Shown: positions 52,245-62,380 of the stretch, in pieces | Layout of the letters: each line of letters starts with the position of its first letter | Numbering within the stretch: position 1 is the stretch's first letter | The notes under the pieces: generated by a model | Seen by the model: the letters and a program-made list of their open reading frames with translations, nothing else | The model's database searches: none | Told to the model about the DNA's origin: nothing | Position numbers and translations under genes: made by a program | Assembly (NCBI GenBank): GCA_963752965.1 | Contig: CAVWAJ010000014.1 | Coordinates: 496,001 to 560,000 of the forward strand | DNA length: 64,000 bases | Source: QHXW01 sp963752965 | GTDB taxonomy: Bacteria; Acidobacteriota; Terriglobia; Bryobacterales; Bryobacteraceae | Direction: 5' to 3'

Positions 52245-53396
52245 ATGCGCTTACGAACGACGCCGGTCTTTCTGGCATTTCTGGCCATGGGATTTGCGGA
52301 TGCGGTGGGGCCCTTCGTCAGCCTGGCCAAGAACGAATTTCAACTGAGCAACACGATCGCGTCGCTGATTCCGTTCGTGGGACTCAGCATGTTCGGCCTG
52401 CTGTCGGTGCCGGTGGGCTTGTTCCAGGACCGGCGCGGCAAGAAATTCGTGCTGATGATGGGCTTGCTGGTGGCGCTGGCGGGCCTACTAAATGCGAGTT
52501 TTGGGCTCACCTCATTCCGGCGGTTTCTGCTCACGGTTCTGTTGGTGGGCGGCGGTGCGGCCATCCTGCAGGTAGCGGGAAATCCGATCATGCGCGACGT
52601 TTCTGACGAGGGCAAATACGCGCGGAATCTGTCGCTCGGGCAGTTTGTGAAGGCGATCGGATCGCTGTCCGGTCCGCTGATTCCGGTGATCGCCGCGCGG
52701 TGCTTCGGCGTGAGCTGGAAGGTGATCTTCCCGATTTACGCGGCGGCCCTTCTGGTAACAATTGTGGCGGTGAGCATGCTGCACGTGCCGCAGGAGGAAT
52801 CGAAGCAGAAGGCGGCCACACTGGGTTCTTGCCTGTCGCTGCTGAAGAATGGGTACGTGCTCGCGATGGTGGGCGCCATCTTCTTATATGTAGGAGCGGA
52901 AGTGAGCGTGAGCGCGGGCATCCCTCTGTATCTCAAGGAGCGATTCGACATCGACATCAACCGCGTGGGTCTGCTGGGCACGGGCCTTTTTTTTATGGCC
53001 TTGACCATCGGACGGCTGACGGGTGGAGTGATTCTGAATTGGACAGCGCCGCGCAAGTTTTACCTCGCGACCTGCGCCGCATCTATCCTCGGCCTGGTGG
53101 GACTATACATGCCGGATCGCACGGTGGCGGTGGCAAGTTTCTTTTTGGCCGGTTTGGGATTCGCCAACATCTTCCCGTTGGTTTTCTCCATCACCGTCGA
53201 GTCGATGCCGGAGCACACCAACGAGCTTTCGGGACTGATGGTCACGGCGATTGTGGGCGGGGCGATATTGCCGCCGCTGATGGGACTGGTGGCGGACCAC
53301 AGCACGGTCCAATTCAGCTTCGTGGTGCCGCTGGCGGCGATTCTGTATATCACGGGGACGGCTTTGACGAATCTAAGACGGCCGGCCGAACGCTGA
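52245..53396 (+). CDS. Major facilitator superfamily sugar transporter
   Basis: A 383-residue permease with about eleven or twelve helices. FLAMGFADAVGPFVSLAKNEFQLSNTIASL is followed by the loop QDRRGKKFVLMMG after helix 2, the MFS signature. The fold and spacing are like the FucP/GluP sugar:H+ symporters (GGAAILQVAGNPIMRDVS, FANIFPLVFSITVESMPEHTNELSGLM). Its stop shares its A with the ATG of the ROK kinase (TGATG), so the pair is coupled. Confidence 0.88.
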   Translation: MRLRTTPVFLAFLAMGFADAVGPFVSLAKNEFQLSNTIASLIPFVGLSMFGLLSVPVGLFQDRRGKKFVLMMGLLVALAGLLNASFGLTSFRRFLLTVLLVGGGAAILQVAGNPIMRDVSDEGKYARNLSLGQFVKAIGSLSGPLIPVIAARCFGVSWKVIFPIYAAALLVTIVAVSMLHVPQEESKQKAATLGSCLSLLKNGYVLAMVGAIFLYVGAEVSVSAGIPLYLKERFDIDINRVGLLGTGLFFMALTIGRLTGGVILNWTAPRKFYLATCAASILGLVGLYMPDRTVAVASFFLAGLGFANIFPLVFSITVESMPEHTNELSGLMVTAIVGGAILPPLMGLVADHSTVQFSFVVPLAAILYITGTALTNLRRPAER

Positions 53397-54598
53397 TGCA
53401 AAAGTACGCTAGTGACACACGGGCGGTGATGACGCTCGATGCCGGGGGAACGAATTTTGTGTTCTCGGCGATGCAGGGCAATCGTCCGGTGGTGAAGAGC
53501 TTTGCGCTGCCATCAAACGCCGATCATCTCGATCGATCTCTCAAGACGCTGGTGGAGGGATTTCGCCGGGTGCAAGCCGAGCTTCCGTCGCCCCCGGTGG
53601 CCATCAGTTTTGCGTTTCCAGCTCCCGCGGATTATTTCAACGGGATCATCGTAGGGCCGAGAAATCTGCCGGCCTACCGCGACGTGGCGCTGGGACCGAT
53701 GCTGGAAGACACCTTCGGCTTGCCGACGTTCATCAACAATGACGGGGATCTGTTCGCGTATGGCGAAGCGACGGCGGGGTTTCTGCCGCATGTGAACGGC
53801 CTGCTGGCAAAGGCCGGGAGCCCGAAGCGCTTCCACAACCTGCTGGGCGTGACACTTGGTACGGGACTTGGCGGCGGCATTGTGCGCGACGGGGAACTGT
53901 TCGTTGGGGATAACTCAGTGGCGGGCGAGATGTGGCTGGTGCGGAACAAACTCGAGCGGGACATGATCGCCGAGGAGGGCGCGTCCATCCGCGCGGTCCG
54001 GTGCGTTTACGCGCAACGAGCGGGGCTGCGATTCGAAGAGGCACCCGAGCCGAAGGTGATTTACGAAATCGCTGAGGGCCGCGCGGAGGGCAACGGAGAT
54101 GCTGCGCGAGAGGCCTTCCGCCGCATGGGTGAGGTTGCGGGAGATGCCATTGCGCTGGCGATTACGCTGATTGACGGGCTGGTGGTGCTCGGCGGGGGAA
54201 TTGCCGCGGCGCACAGGCAGTTCCTGCCGTCCATCATCGACGAGATGAACTCCACCTACGCGGCACCCAATGGAGAACGCTTCCGGCGGCTGATCCCGTG
54301 GGCATTCAACCTGGAAGATGCGGCGCAACTCGAATTGTTTCTGGGCGGCGAAACGAAGGAACTGGTTGTGCCGGGTGGCTCCCGAAAAGTGAGATTCGAC
54401 GGCTTGCAGCGTGTGGGTGTGGGGATCTCACGGCTGGGCACGAGCGAAGCGACCGCCATTGGGGCGTATGCGTTCGCGCTGAGCCGGCTGGAAAAACGAG
54501 GGGAAAAACATGAAACGGTTCTTGGCCGTCTGCCTGCTGGCACTGGCGGCTTTGCACGCGCAGGAATTCACGCGCGGCGCCGGCGTGTACCCGGGTGA
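53396..54598 (+). CDS. ROK family sugar kinase
   Basis: A 400-residue ROK-type kinase. MTLDAGGTNFVFSAMQ is the phosphate-1 (ATP) motif, FINNDGDLFAYGEA carries the catalytic Asp region, and VTLGTGLGGGIVRDGELFVGDNSVAGE is the sugar-binding part; VVLGGGIAAAH is the adenosine motif. The usual zinc-binding ROK cysteines are not evident. The start at 53396 follows the transporter by a TGATG overlap. The last 30 residues, rich in Arg and Gly, overlap the GH2 gene by 89 bp in another frame and may be a runaway tail. It probably phosphorylates the sugar taken up by the transporter. Confidence 0.82.
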   Translation: MQKYASDTRAVMTLDAGGTNFVFSAMQGNRPVVKSFALPSNADHLDRSLKTLVEGFRRVQAELPSPPVAISFAFPAPADYFNGIIVGPRNLPAYRDVALGPMLEDTFGLPTFINNDGDLFAYGEATAGFLPHVNGLLAKAGSPKRFHNLLGVTLGTGLGGGIVRDGELFVGDNSVAGEMWLVRNKLERDMIAEEGASIRAVRCVYAQRAGLRFEEAPEPKVIYEIAEGRAEGNGDAAREAFRRMGEVAGDAIALAITLIDGLVVLGGGIAAAHRQFLPSIIDEMNSTYAAPNGERFRRLIPWAFNLEDAAQLELFLGGETKELVVPGGSRKVRFDGLQRVGVGISRLGTSEATAIGAYAFALSRLEKRGEKHETVLGRLPAGTGGFARAGIHARRRRVPG

Positions 54599-57500
54599 CC
54601 CCAAAGAAGACTTCGGGCCAGCGATGCGCGTAGATGCGAACACCTACCGCAACCTGGCGCTGCATCGTCCGGCGTATCAATCGTCGAGCTACGACTACAA
54701 CCTCACGGCGCAATTAGTGACGGACGGCATCAAGGATACAAGGATGCCGCGGTGGGTGTCGACCTCGACAAGCAGCCAGGGGCCACTACCGAAGAATGAG
54801 CGCGAATGGCTGCTGGATGGAAACTGGGTGACCAACGTGAGTCTCACGAAGCCATCCGGCTGGGTGCAGATCGAGATCGGCGGCGACGATCAGCCTGAGG
54901 TGAACCGCGTGGATGTGGACGCACGCGTTCTCTCGGCAAGCGATCCCGAGAACTGGGCGGCGATGGTCTCGGTATCGGATGATGGTGAGCATTGGAAAAA
55001 GGCGGGGGAAGCCGACGGGATGGCACGGCCTGGCGGCGAGATCAAGACCACCATCGCACTCAATCAGACTTTCCGTAATCGATTCTACCGCGTCATGTTT
55101 GACGATCCCCGGGCGACTGGCTGGCAGGTTAGCGAGGTCGCGTTTTTCAATAGCAACAAGCGCCTGGCGATCGGCGGACCGCATCATTTCACGAGCGCTT
55201 GGATGCCGGCCAGCAACGGAGAAGAGTGGATTTACGTGGACCTGGGCGCGATCTGCACGTTTGATCGCGTCAAGCTGTATTGGATTCGGCGCACGGCGGA
55301 AGGTGTGATCGAGGTGTCGGATGATGCAGCGCACTGGAAGCTGGTCGAGGCGCTGCCCGCGACGTCCGCGACGACGGATGACCTCAAACTGGCGCAGCCT
55401 GCGCAAGGGCGCTATGTCCGCGTGCGGGTGACCAAGCCTGCATCGCGCGACGGTTACGTGTTGAGTGAAGTGGAGGTATACGGGCGCGGTGGACCGGTGG
55501 CGCAACCCAAACCGGCGCCGGCATTGCGCGCGAATGGAAGGCTCGAACTTGCGGGCGGCGGGTGGCGGTTGCAACGCGACTCACTGGTGAGCGCTAGTGG
55601 CGAGACGCTCTCGAAATTTGGTTTTCGCGACGACGGTTGGATCATTGCCACCGTTCCGGGAACGGTCCTGACGAGTTACTACAACGTGGGAGCGGTACCC
55701 GACCCAAACTACGGCGACAACCAGCTCGCGATTTCCGACTCGTTCTTCGGCGGGGATTTCTGGTACCGCAACGAGTTCGTGCCGCCGGCTGCGGGACCGC
55801 GGCAACACGTGTGGCTCAACTTTGACGGCATCAACTGGAAGGCGGATGTTTTCCTGAACGGCGAAAAGCTGGGGCGCATCGAAGGTGGATTTATGCGCGG
55901 GCGCTTCGACGTGACACGGCTTCTGCAACCTGGACGAAAGAATGCTCTGGCCGTGCGCATCGAGAAGAACGCGACTCCGGGAAGCGTCAAGGAGAAGATC
56001 TACGAAAGTCCGGATGTTAACGGGGGCGCGCTCGGCGCGGACAATCCTACCTACCACGCCACCATCGGTTGGGACTGGATACCGACGATTCGGGGCAGAG
56101 ACACGGGCATTTGGAAGAACGTCTATCTGACAGTTAGTGGGCCGGTCACGATTGAGTCGCCGTTTGTGGAGTCTTCTCTGCCGCTGCCTGACACCTCACG
56201 CGCCAATGTGAGCGTGACTGTCACGCTGCGCAATCACGATGCGCAGGTAGTCAATGGGACGTTGCACGGACGATTTGGCGATGTTCGGTTCGAGATGCAG
56301 GTTGCATTGGGCGCGGGCGCAGAGAAGACGGTGAAACTGGACCCATCGACGCAGGCCGGTCTGAGGCTGCAGAATCCGAAGCTCTGGTGGCCGGCGGGTT
56401 ACGGCGATGCGAATCTGTACCCGGTGGAGCTGAAATTCGAAACGGAGGGCGAAAAGCTTTCTGATGCCGGGTCTTTCCAGTCCGGCATCCGGCAGTTCGC
56501 GTACAGCGAGGATGGCGGTGTGCTGAAGATGTGGATCAACGGCCGGCGTTACATTCCTCGTGGCGGAAACTGGGGGTTCGGCGAATCCATGCTGCGGTAC
56601 CGCGCGCGCGAGTATGATGCCGCTGTCCGCTACCACCGCGACATGAATTTCAACATGATCCGCAATTGGGTGGGACAGATTGGCGACGACGAGTTCTACG
56701 AAGCGTGCGACCGTCACGGCATCGTGGTGTGGCAGGATTTCTGGCTGGCGAATCCGTGGGACGGTCCGGACCCGGATGACAACGGCATGTTTCTCCGTAA
56801 CGTGAAGGATTACGTGCGAAGGATTCGCAACCACCCTTCGATCGGTCTGTATTGCGGGCGCAATGAGGGGTACCCTCCCAAGCCGCTGGACGACGGAATC
56901 CGCGAGACGTTGGCCGACCTGCACCCGGGTCTGCACTACATTTCGAGCTCGGCCGACGATGTGGTGAGCGGCCACGGGCCCTACCAAGCGATCCCGGTGA
57001 AGCAATACTTCACAGAGCGAGCCACCACGCGGTTCCACAGCGAGATGGGGATGCCGAACATCGTCACCATGGACAGCTTGCGCCTGATGATGCCGGAATC
57101 CGCGATGTGGCCACAAGGCGGCATGTGGGGGCTGCACGATTTCTGCTTGAAGGGCGCGCAAGGCGGCGCGTCATTCCTGGAACGCATCCGCACAAGCTAC
57201 GGCGGCGCAGAGAATGTGGAGCAGTGGCTGTGGCTGGCGCAGTTCGTCAACTACGAAGGCTACCGAGGGATGTTCGAGGCGCAGAGCCGCAACCGGATGG
57301 GCCTGCTCATCTGGATGAGCCATCCGGCGTGGCCGTCGTTTGTCTGGCAAACGTACGATTACTATCTCGAACCCACGGCCGCGTACTTCGGGAGCAAGAA
57401 AGCTTCGGAGCCGCTGCACATCCAATGGAATCCGGCGACCGAGACGGTCGAAGTGGTGAATTACAGCGCGGGGGATGCGCGCAATTTGACGGCACGGGTC

Positions 57501-58010
57501 GAACTGCTCAACCTGGATGGTTCACTGCAATGGGAGAAGACGGCGTCAGTCGACAGCGCGGAAGACAGCACGGCGTCGCCGATCAAGATGGAGTATCCAG
57601 CGGGCTTGAGCACGGTGCACTTCGTTCGGCTTCAATTGAAGCGCGGCGAGGACGTGGTGTCCGAGAATTTCTATTGGCGCGGAGTAGAGGAAGGCAATTT
57701 CCGCGCGCTGCGCGATCTGCCCAAGGTGAAGCTCGATGGATCCACGACGGCCGAGCGGGAGGGCGGCCATTGGCGGCTGACGACGGAGTTGCGCAATAGC
57801 TCCAAGACTCCGGCGCTGCTGGTCAGGCTGAAGGCGGTGCGGGAGAAGAGTCAGGATCGCATTCTTCCGGCGCTGTACAGCGATAACTACATTTCGCTGA
57901 TGCCCGGCGAGCGGCGCACGATTGTGACTCAGTTGCAGCACGCTGACACACGAGGCGAACAGCCGCGCATTGTCGTGGAAGGCTTCAATACCAGCGGCGC
58001 GAATTACTGA
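54510..58010 (+). CDS. Secreted glycoside hydrolase family 2 enzyme with discoidin-type domain
   Basis: A 1166-residue enzyme with the signal peptide MKRFLAVCLLALAALHAQ. A discoidin (F5/8 type C-like) segment appears first (ALHRPAYQSSSYD, then RFYRVMFDDPRATGWQVSEVAFF and RYVRVRVTKPASRDGYVLSEVEVYG). The GH2 sugar-binding domain begins near 400, a beta-sandwich domain follows, then the barrel with YIPRGGNWGFGESMLRYRAREYD. The acid/base is Glu786 in CGRNEG and the nucleophile probably Glu845 in RFHSEMGMPN. This layout is closest to beta-mannosidase or exo-beta-D-glucosaminidase relatives. The transporter-kinase-GH2 order suggests uptake and use of the released sugar. Confidence 0.88.
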   Translation: MKRFLAVCLLALAALHAQEFTRGAGVYPGDPKEDFGPAMRVDANTYRNLALHRPAYQSSSYDYNLTAQLVTDGIKDTRMPRWVSTSTSSQGPLPKNEREWLLDGNWVTNVSLTKPSGWVQIEIGGDDQPEVNRVDVDARVLSASDPENWAAMVSVSDDGEHWKKAGEADGMARPGGEIKTTIALNQTFRNRFYRVMFDDPRATGWQVSEVAFFNSNKRLAIGGPHHFTSAWMPASNGEEWIYVDLGAICTFDRVKLYWIRRTAEGVIEVSDDAAHWKLVEALPATSATTDDLKLAQPAQGRYVRVRVTKPASRDGYVLSEVEVYGRGGPVAQPKPAPALRANGRLELAGGGWRLQRDSLVSASGETLSKFGFRDDGWIIATVPGTVLTSYYNVGAVPDPNYGDNQLAISDSFFGGDFWYRNEFVPPAAGPRQHVWLNFDGINWKADVFLNGEKLGRIEGGFMRGRFDVTRLLQPGRKNALAVRIEKNATPGSVKEKIYESPDVNGGALGADNPTYHATIGWDWIPTIRGRDTGIWKNVYLTVSGPVTIESPFVESSLPLPDTSRANVSVTVTLRNHDAQVVNGTLHGRFGDVRFEMQVALGAGAEKTVKLDPSTQAGLRLQNPKLWWPAGYGDANLYPVELKFETEGEKLSDAGSFQSGIRQFAYSEDGGVLKMWINGRRYIPRGGNWGFGESMLRYRAREYDAAVRYHRDMNFNMIRNWVGQIGDDEFYEACDRHGIVVWQDFWLANPWDGPDPDDNGMFLRNVKDYVRRIRNHPSIGLYCGRNEGYPPKPLDDGIRETLADLHPGLHYISSSADDVVSGHGPYQAIPVKQYFTERATTRFHSEMGMPNIVTMDSLRLMMPESAMWPQGGMWGLHDFCLKGAQGGASFLERIRTSYGGAENVEQWLWLAQFVNYEGYRGMFEAQSRNRMGLLIWMSHPAWPSFVWQTYDYYLEPTAAYFGSKKASEPLHIQWNPATETVEVVNYSAGDARNLTARVELLNLDGSLQWEKTASVDSAEDSTASPIKMEYPAGLSTVHFVRLQLKRGEDVVSENFYWRGVEEGNFRALRDLPKVKLDGSTTAEREGGHWRLTTELRNSSKTPALLVRLKAVREKSQDRILPALYSDNYISLMPGERRTIVTQLQHADTRGEQPRIVVEGFNTSGANY

Positions 58011-58024
58011 GTCAAAGCGACATG

Positions 58025-60532
58025 TTACTCAAACCGCAGGGCGCGCATCGGGTGGATGCCCGTGGCTCGGCGCGCGGGGAGATAACCGGCTATCGCGACG
58101 ACAGCGGCGATGCCCACGGTGGCCAGGATCATCGTGATGACGTCGGTGGGTTTGACGCCGAACAGCTCCGCCTCTACCAGCCGTGTAAGCCCGAGCGCCG
58201 CGGCCAATCCGATGGCCAGACCCGCACTCGCCAGTAGCAGCACCTCCTGCATCACCAGCCAGATTACCGACCCGCCTCCAGCGCCCAGCGCCATGCGGAT
58301 GCCGATCTCGCGTGTTCTGCGGGCCACCATGAAGGCCATGACGCCGTACAGCCCGATCGCCGCCAGAAGTGTTGCCAGCGCGCCGAATACGATGGATAGC
58401 GTTGCCAGCAGCCGCTCCGTCACCAGAGAATTCTGGACGTTCTCATCCATCGTGCGCATCTCATACTGCGGCACGCTCGAGTCGACTTCGCGCGCGGCCC
58501 GGCGCAAGGTATCGAAGAAACCCGCGGGTGGAGCGCTGGTGCGGACATAGACCGTCATGCTGTCGACCCAGTCCTGCTGCTCATACGGGACATACAATTC
58601 GTAGGGCACCGGCTCGCGCATGTTCTCGTACTTTGTGTCCCCCACTACGCCCACAATTTCCATGTCCGTTTTGGTTCCCGGGTCCATGCCGAACCCGATG
58701 TGGCGACCCAACGGATTGCGTTCGCCGAAGTAGTGCTTCGCAAATTTCTCATTCACGATAGCGGCCTTGGGAGCGCCCAATACGTCCTTCGGAGTGAAAT
58801 CGCGTCCCATCAGAATGGGGATCTTCAGCGTCTCGAAAAACTTCGGCGAGCAGAACTGCATGTGCGGATCGGGATCTTCGCCCTGCTTCGGAGTGTAGCC
58901 TTCAATGGTCACGGAGTTGTCCCACTCCCAGCCAACAAGGACAGGGACCCTAGCAAGCGCGACGGACTTGACGCCGGGCAGAGCTGCGAGATGTTCTGTC
59001 AGTTGCCGGTAATATTGCCGCGTCCAATCCGGTTTGTATCGGCCGAGAGTCGGTTCGACACCAACCGCGATCAGGTTCTGTGTCTGGAAGCCTGGGTGGA
59101 GTTCCTTCAGATTGTTCAGACTCCTCAGGAAGAGACCCGCACCAACCAGCAGCAGCAACGAGAGTGCCACTTGCGCCACCACCAAACTCTTGCGCAGACC
59201 CGCGGAGGCGCCTCCTGCTACAGAGCCTGCTTCGTCCTTCAAAGTGGCGGCCAGTTCGGGCCGGGTGGCTAACAGTCCCGGCACCAGTCCAAAAAGCATT
59301 CCAGTGAAAATGCATACCAGCACTGTGAAGAGCAGAACGCTCGCGTCGGGAGTGGGCGAGATGGCGATGGTCCAGACGTCGGCGGGTTGGAAGCTGATGA
59401 GCGCGCGATCCATCAAGACCGCGATGGCGAGGCCCGCCGCGCCACCCAGGAAAGAAAGCAGAAGACTCTCCGTCAGCAGTTGGCGGATCAAGCGCCATCT
59501 GCCGGCGCCGAGCGCCAGGCGCACCGCAATCTCTTTCTGCCGTGAGGAGGCGCGCGCGATCAACAGATTCGCGAGGTTGGAGCAGGCAATCAGCAGCACC
59601 AGCGCGACAATCGCCATCAGCGCCAGGAGTGGTTTGGAGAATTGATCACGCAGTTGCGACCGTCCCTTCGACCCCGGCAGCACGTCCATCCACATGCTCA
59701 GGAATTGTTGCTTGGTGAAAGTGCTGGCCTTGGCGAATGCCTCCTGCTGCACCTCCATTTGCAGAATCTGGTGAAACAGCGGCTGCAGTCCGGCCTTGGC
59801 CTGTTCGCGCGTCATGCCGGGCTTGAGGCGGCCGAACACCTGCACAAAACGGCTGCGCCGGTCATTTAACTCCTTGAACTGGCGGTCCGGCGGCATGGTG
59901 TCATGCATCGTGATCGGGACTCGAATCTGCGGCGAGTTTCCGGGCTCGACGCCATTGAAGCCGGCCTCGCTCACGCCAACGATGGTCAGGGGATAACCGT
60001 CGATGACAAACTTTTTCCCGACGACACCACGATCCCCGCCGAAGCGTGCTTTCCAGTACCCGTAACTGAGAACCGCCACAGGATGGCCGCCTTGCATCAG
60101 ATCGTCCGATGCACTGAAAACACGCCCAATAGCCGCACCCACGCCCAGCACCGGGAAGTAATTTCCTGAAACGAATTCAATGGCCGCGAGTTCGGTTCTG
60201 CCGTTGAAGCTGACGCTGGCGGTGGTCCCGTTCCGGCAGAACATGCCGCGGAACACCTGGTTCTTGTCGCGGAAATCCTGATACATGGCGTACGAAATCG
60301 CGTTGGGGCCGTTGTTACTGCCGTAGTGGTTGCCGCGGGCCGTCAGCAGCACCAACTCTTCGGGGTGGCGCACAGGAAGGTACTGCAAAATGAGCTGGTT
60401 GATCAGCGTGAAGATTGCGGTATTGGCGCCGATTCCAAGCGCGAGCGAAAGCACTGCCACCGAGACGAACAGAGGTGATTTACGGAGAGTGCGAACAGCG
60501 TAACGCAGGTCTTGCAGTAGGGTTGCCATCAA
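58025..60532 (-). CDS. ADOP-type MacB/FtsX ABC transporter permease
   Basis: An 835-residue permease with the duplicated MacB periplasmic core (MacB_PCD) and FtsX domains typical of the Acidobacterial duplicated orphan permease family. It starts LLQDLRYAVRTLRKSPLFVSVAVLSLALGIGANTAIFTLINQLIL. The first FtsX part contains LLALMAIVALVLLIACSNLANLLIARASSRQKEIAVRLALGAGRWRLIRQLLTES; the second, RLLATLSIVFGALATLLAAIGLYGVMAFMVARRTREIGIRMALGAG, repeats this. No ATPase lies adjacent, as is usual for these orphans. The transported substrate is unknown. Confidence 0.93.
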   Translation of the reverse strand: MMATLLQDLRYAVRTLRKSPLFVSVAVLSLALGIGANTAIFTLINQLILQYLPVRHPEELVLLTARGNHYGSNNGPNAISYAMYQDFRDKNQVFRGMFCRNGTTASVSFNGRTELAAIEFVSGNYFPVLGVGAAIGRVFSASDDLMQGGHPVAVLSYGYWKARFGGDRGVVGKKFVIDGYPLTIVGVSEAGFNGVEPGNSPQIRVPITMHDTMPPDRQFKELNDRRSRFVQVFGRLKPGMTREQAKAGLQPLFHQILQMEVQQEAFAKASTFTKQQFLSMWMDVLPGSKGRSQLRDQFSKPLLALMAIVALVLLIACSNLANLLIARASSRQKEIAVRLALGAGRWRLIRQLLTESLLLSFLGGAAGLAIAVLMDRALISFQPADVWTIAISPTPDASVLLFTVLVCIFTGMLFGLVPGLLATRPELAATLKDEAGSVAGGASAGLRKSLVVAQVALSLLLLVGAGLFLRSLNNLKELHPGFQTQNLIAVGVEPTLGRYKPDWTRQYYRQLTEHLAALPGVKSVALARVPVLVGWEWDNSVTIEGYTPKQGEDPDPHMQFCSPKFFETLKIPILMGRDFTPKDVLGAPKAAIVNEKFAKHYFGERNPLGRHIGFGMDPGTKTDMEIVGVVGDTKYENMREPVPYELYVPYEQQDWVDSMTVYVRTSAPPAGFFDTLRRAAREVDSSVPQYEMRTMDENVQNSLVTERLLATLSIVFGALATLLAAIGLYGVMAFMVARRTREIGIRMALGAGGGSVIWLVMQEVLLLASAGLAIGLAAALGLTRLVEAELFGVKPTDVITMILATVGIAAVVAIAGYLPARRATGIHPMRALRFE

Positions 60533-60706
60533 CCCTTATACTGCGCTGCGTGGAAATGGTTACGGAACGCCAAGTTCCCGCCGCGTTCCGCCAGACATTG
60601 CAGTGCGAACACGCACAGTCTCTGCGCGCATCACACCCGGAAAGGAAGCGCTGGTCGCGTGTTGCAGGTAAGATTGAAGCAGACAGGCAATCTTCGGACC
60701 CCAACC

Positions 60707-62314
60707 ATGGTGCAAGCCCTCGCCGAGGTGGCGCGACGTGCGCTGCCGTTGCTTTTTCTTTTCGTGAACGTTGGGTTCGGGCAAGTTGTGCTCAGCTTGG
60801 AATCCGGGCCTGCCGAGCCGGGTTCCACCGTTTCGCTGAACCTCACCCTCAGCCCGGACCAGACTACCGTCGCCGGTTTGCAGTGGACTTTAGGGTACTC
60901 GACGAATGACATTGCCGCCATCCAAGTAGCGATCAGCCCCGCAGCGGCAGCCGCAGGCCAGACACTAATATGCGCAAACCAAACAGGAGCCGTAAAGTGC
61001 CTGCTCGTGAGTTTTTCAGGGGCCATGGTGCCGAGCGGCGCGGTGGCGGTTGTGACGGTCACGATTTCGCCCGCAACCAGCGACGCTACTTCGACTATTA
61101 GCCTGAGCGATGTGATGGGCACCTCCTCGGGCGCCGCTGCCATTCCCATTCAGACGAATGACGCAGTTCTGACGATCAACGGGCCTACATCGAGCCGTCC
61201 CGCGCTGCGTTTCGTGCCCGTGACTCCATGCCGGATAGCGGACACGCGCAACGCGAATGGCCCCTTCGGCGGGCCAGCTATCCAGAGCCAGACCTCCCGT
61301 GACTTCGTGGTGCCGAGTGGAAATTGCGGCATTCCTTCCACGGCAGCGGCCTATTCGCTGAACGTAGCTGTGGTTCCACAGGACACTCTGGGGTACCTGA
61401 CGGTGTGGCCCGCCGGCCAGCCGCAGCCGCTGGTGGCGACGCTCAACTCGGTGGACGGCCGCATCAAGTCAAATGCGGCAATCGTACCGGCGGGCTCCAA
61501 CGGAGCCATCAGCATCTACGCAACCGATACGACGCAAGTGATTCTCGATATCAACGGTTACTTCGTGCCGGCAACGGACACAGCTGCGCTGGCCTTCTAT
61601 CCGGTGACGCCGTGCCGTATTGTGGACACGCGGAAGACGAATGGTCCGTTGGGAGGACCGAGTCTAGCGGCGAATAGCACGCGCTCGTTTCCGATCCAGG
61701 GGAGTTGCGGAATACCGGCGGCTGCACAGGCGTACTCCTTGAACTTCACTGCGGTGCCGAACGGCGTGTTGGGATATCTGACAGCATGGCCCGCTGGGCA
61801 AGCGCAGCCCGTGGTCGCCTCACTGAACGCAGTAACGGGCACAGTTACGGCAAACGCGGTGATTGTTCCGGCAGGCGCGAATGGAGCGGTCGACGTGTTT
61901 GCCACCAGTGACACGGATTTGGTGACCGACACCAACGGCTACTTCGCGGCGCCGGGATCAGGAGGACTGGCCCTACACAATCTCGTGCCGTGCAGGGTAC
62001 TGGATACGCGCGAACTTGCCGGCGCGCAGCCGTTCGATGGAACGCGCAGTGTAACCGTCAGCGAAACCTGTGGCGTGCCGGGCGCGGCGAAGGCCTATGT
62101 GTTCAACGCGACCGTTGTGCCGCCAGCCGCACTCGGCTATCTGACTATGTGGCCGCAGGGAGAGCCGCAGCCGGTAGTGTCGACGTTGAATGCGGCCGAT
62201 GGCGCGATCACTAACAACATGGCGATCGTCCCCACAACGAATGGGTCCATCAGCGCGTTTTCGTCGAACGCCACGCAGTTGGTGCTCGACATTTTTGGTT
62301 ATTTCGCGCCGTAG
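60707..62314 (+). CDS. Secreted protein with cohesin-like domain and three about 125-residue repeats
   Basis: A 535-residue protein (start MVQALAEVARRALPLLFLFVNVGFGQ, a signal peptide; an upstream in-frame start at 60659 is possible). Residues of about 25-160 resemble a cohesin-type beta domain (VVLSLESGPAEPGSTVSLNLTLSPDQTTVAGLQWTLGYS, then VAVVTVTISPATSDATSTISL). Three tandem repeats follow at 61199, 61580 and 61958. Each runs from PCRxxDTR, through a GxxCGxP cysteine, AxAYxxNxxxVP and LGYLTxWPxGxxQPxVxxLN, to GYFxP. The repeat is known from other soil bacterial surface proteins; its function is unknown. Two cysteines per repeat may form a disulphide. Confidence 0.8.
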   Translation: MVQALAEVARRALPLLFLFVNVGFGQVVLSLESGPAEPGSTVSLNLTLSPDQTTVAGLQWTLGYSTNDIAAIQVAISPAAAAAGQTLICANQTGAVKCLLVSFSGAMVPSGAVAVVTVTISPATSDATSTISLSDVMGTSSGAAAIPIQTNDAVLTINGPTSSRPALRFVPVTPCRIADTRNANGPFGGPAIQSQTSRDFVVPSGNCGIPSTAAAYSLNVAVVPQDTLGYLTVWPAGQPQPLVATLNSVDGRIKSNAAIVPAGSNGAISIYATDTTQVILDINGYFVPATDTAALAFYPVTPCRIVDTRKTNGPLGGPSLAANSTRSFPIQGSCGIPAAAQAYSLNFTAVPNGVLGYLTAWPAGQAQPVVASLNAVTGTVTANAVIVPAGANGAVDVFATSDTDLVTDTNGYFAAPGSGGLALHNLVPCRVLDTRELAGAQPFDGTRSVTVSETCGVPGAAKAYVFNATVVPPAALGYLTMWPQGEPQPVVSTLNAADGAITNNMAIVPTTNGSISAFSSNATQLVLDIFGYFAP

Positions 62315-62380
62315 AAGCACGTGGACGGAAGAGGGTGTGGAAGATATGGTTACACGAAGCGATAATGGTCTTGCGTTCGC

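Noticed and set aside
52700..53395. Extended N-terminus of the ROK kinase frame, starting inside the MFS gene
   Set aside because: The extra 232 residues run through the transporter gene in another frame and look unlike a protein domain; the ATG at 53396 overlaps the MFS stop and fits the family.
56196..57161. Open frame of 321 codons on the minus strand
   Set aside because: It is antisense to the GH2 catalytic domain, where the active-site residues are clearly encoded on the plus strand.
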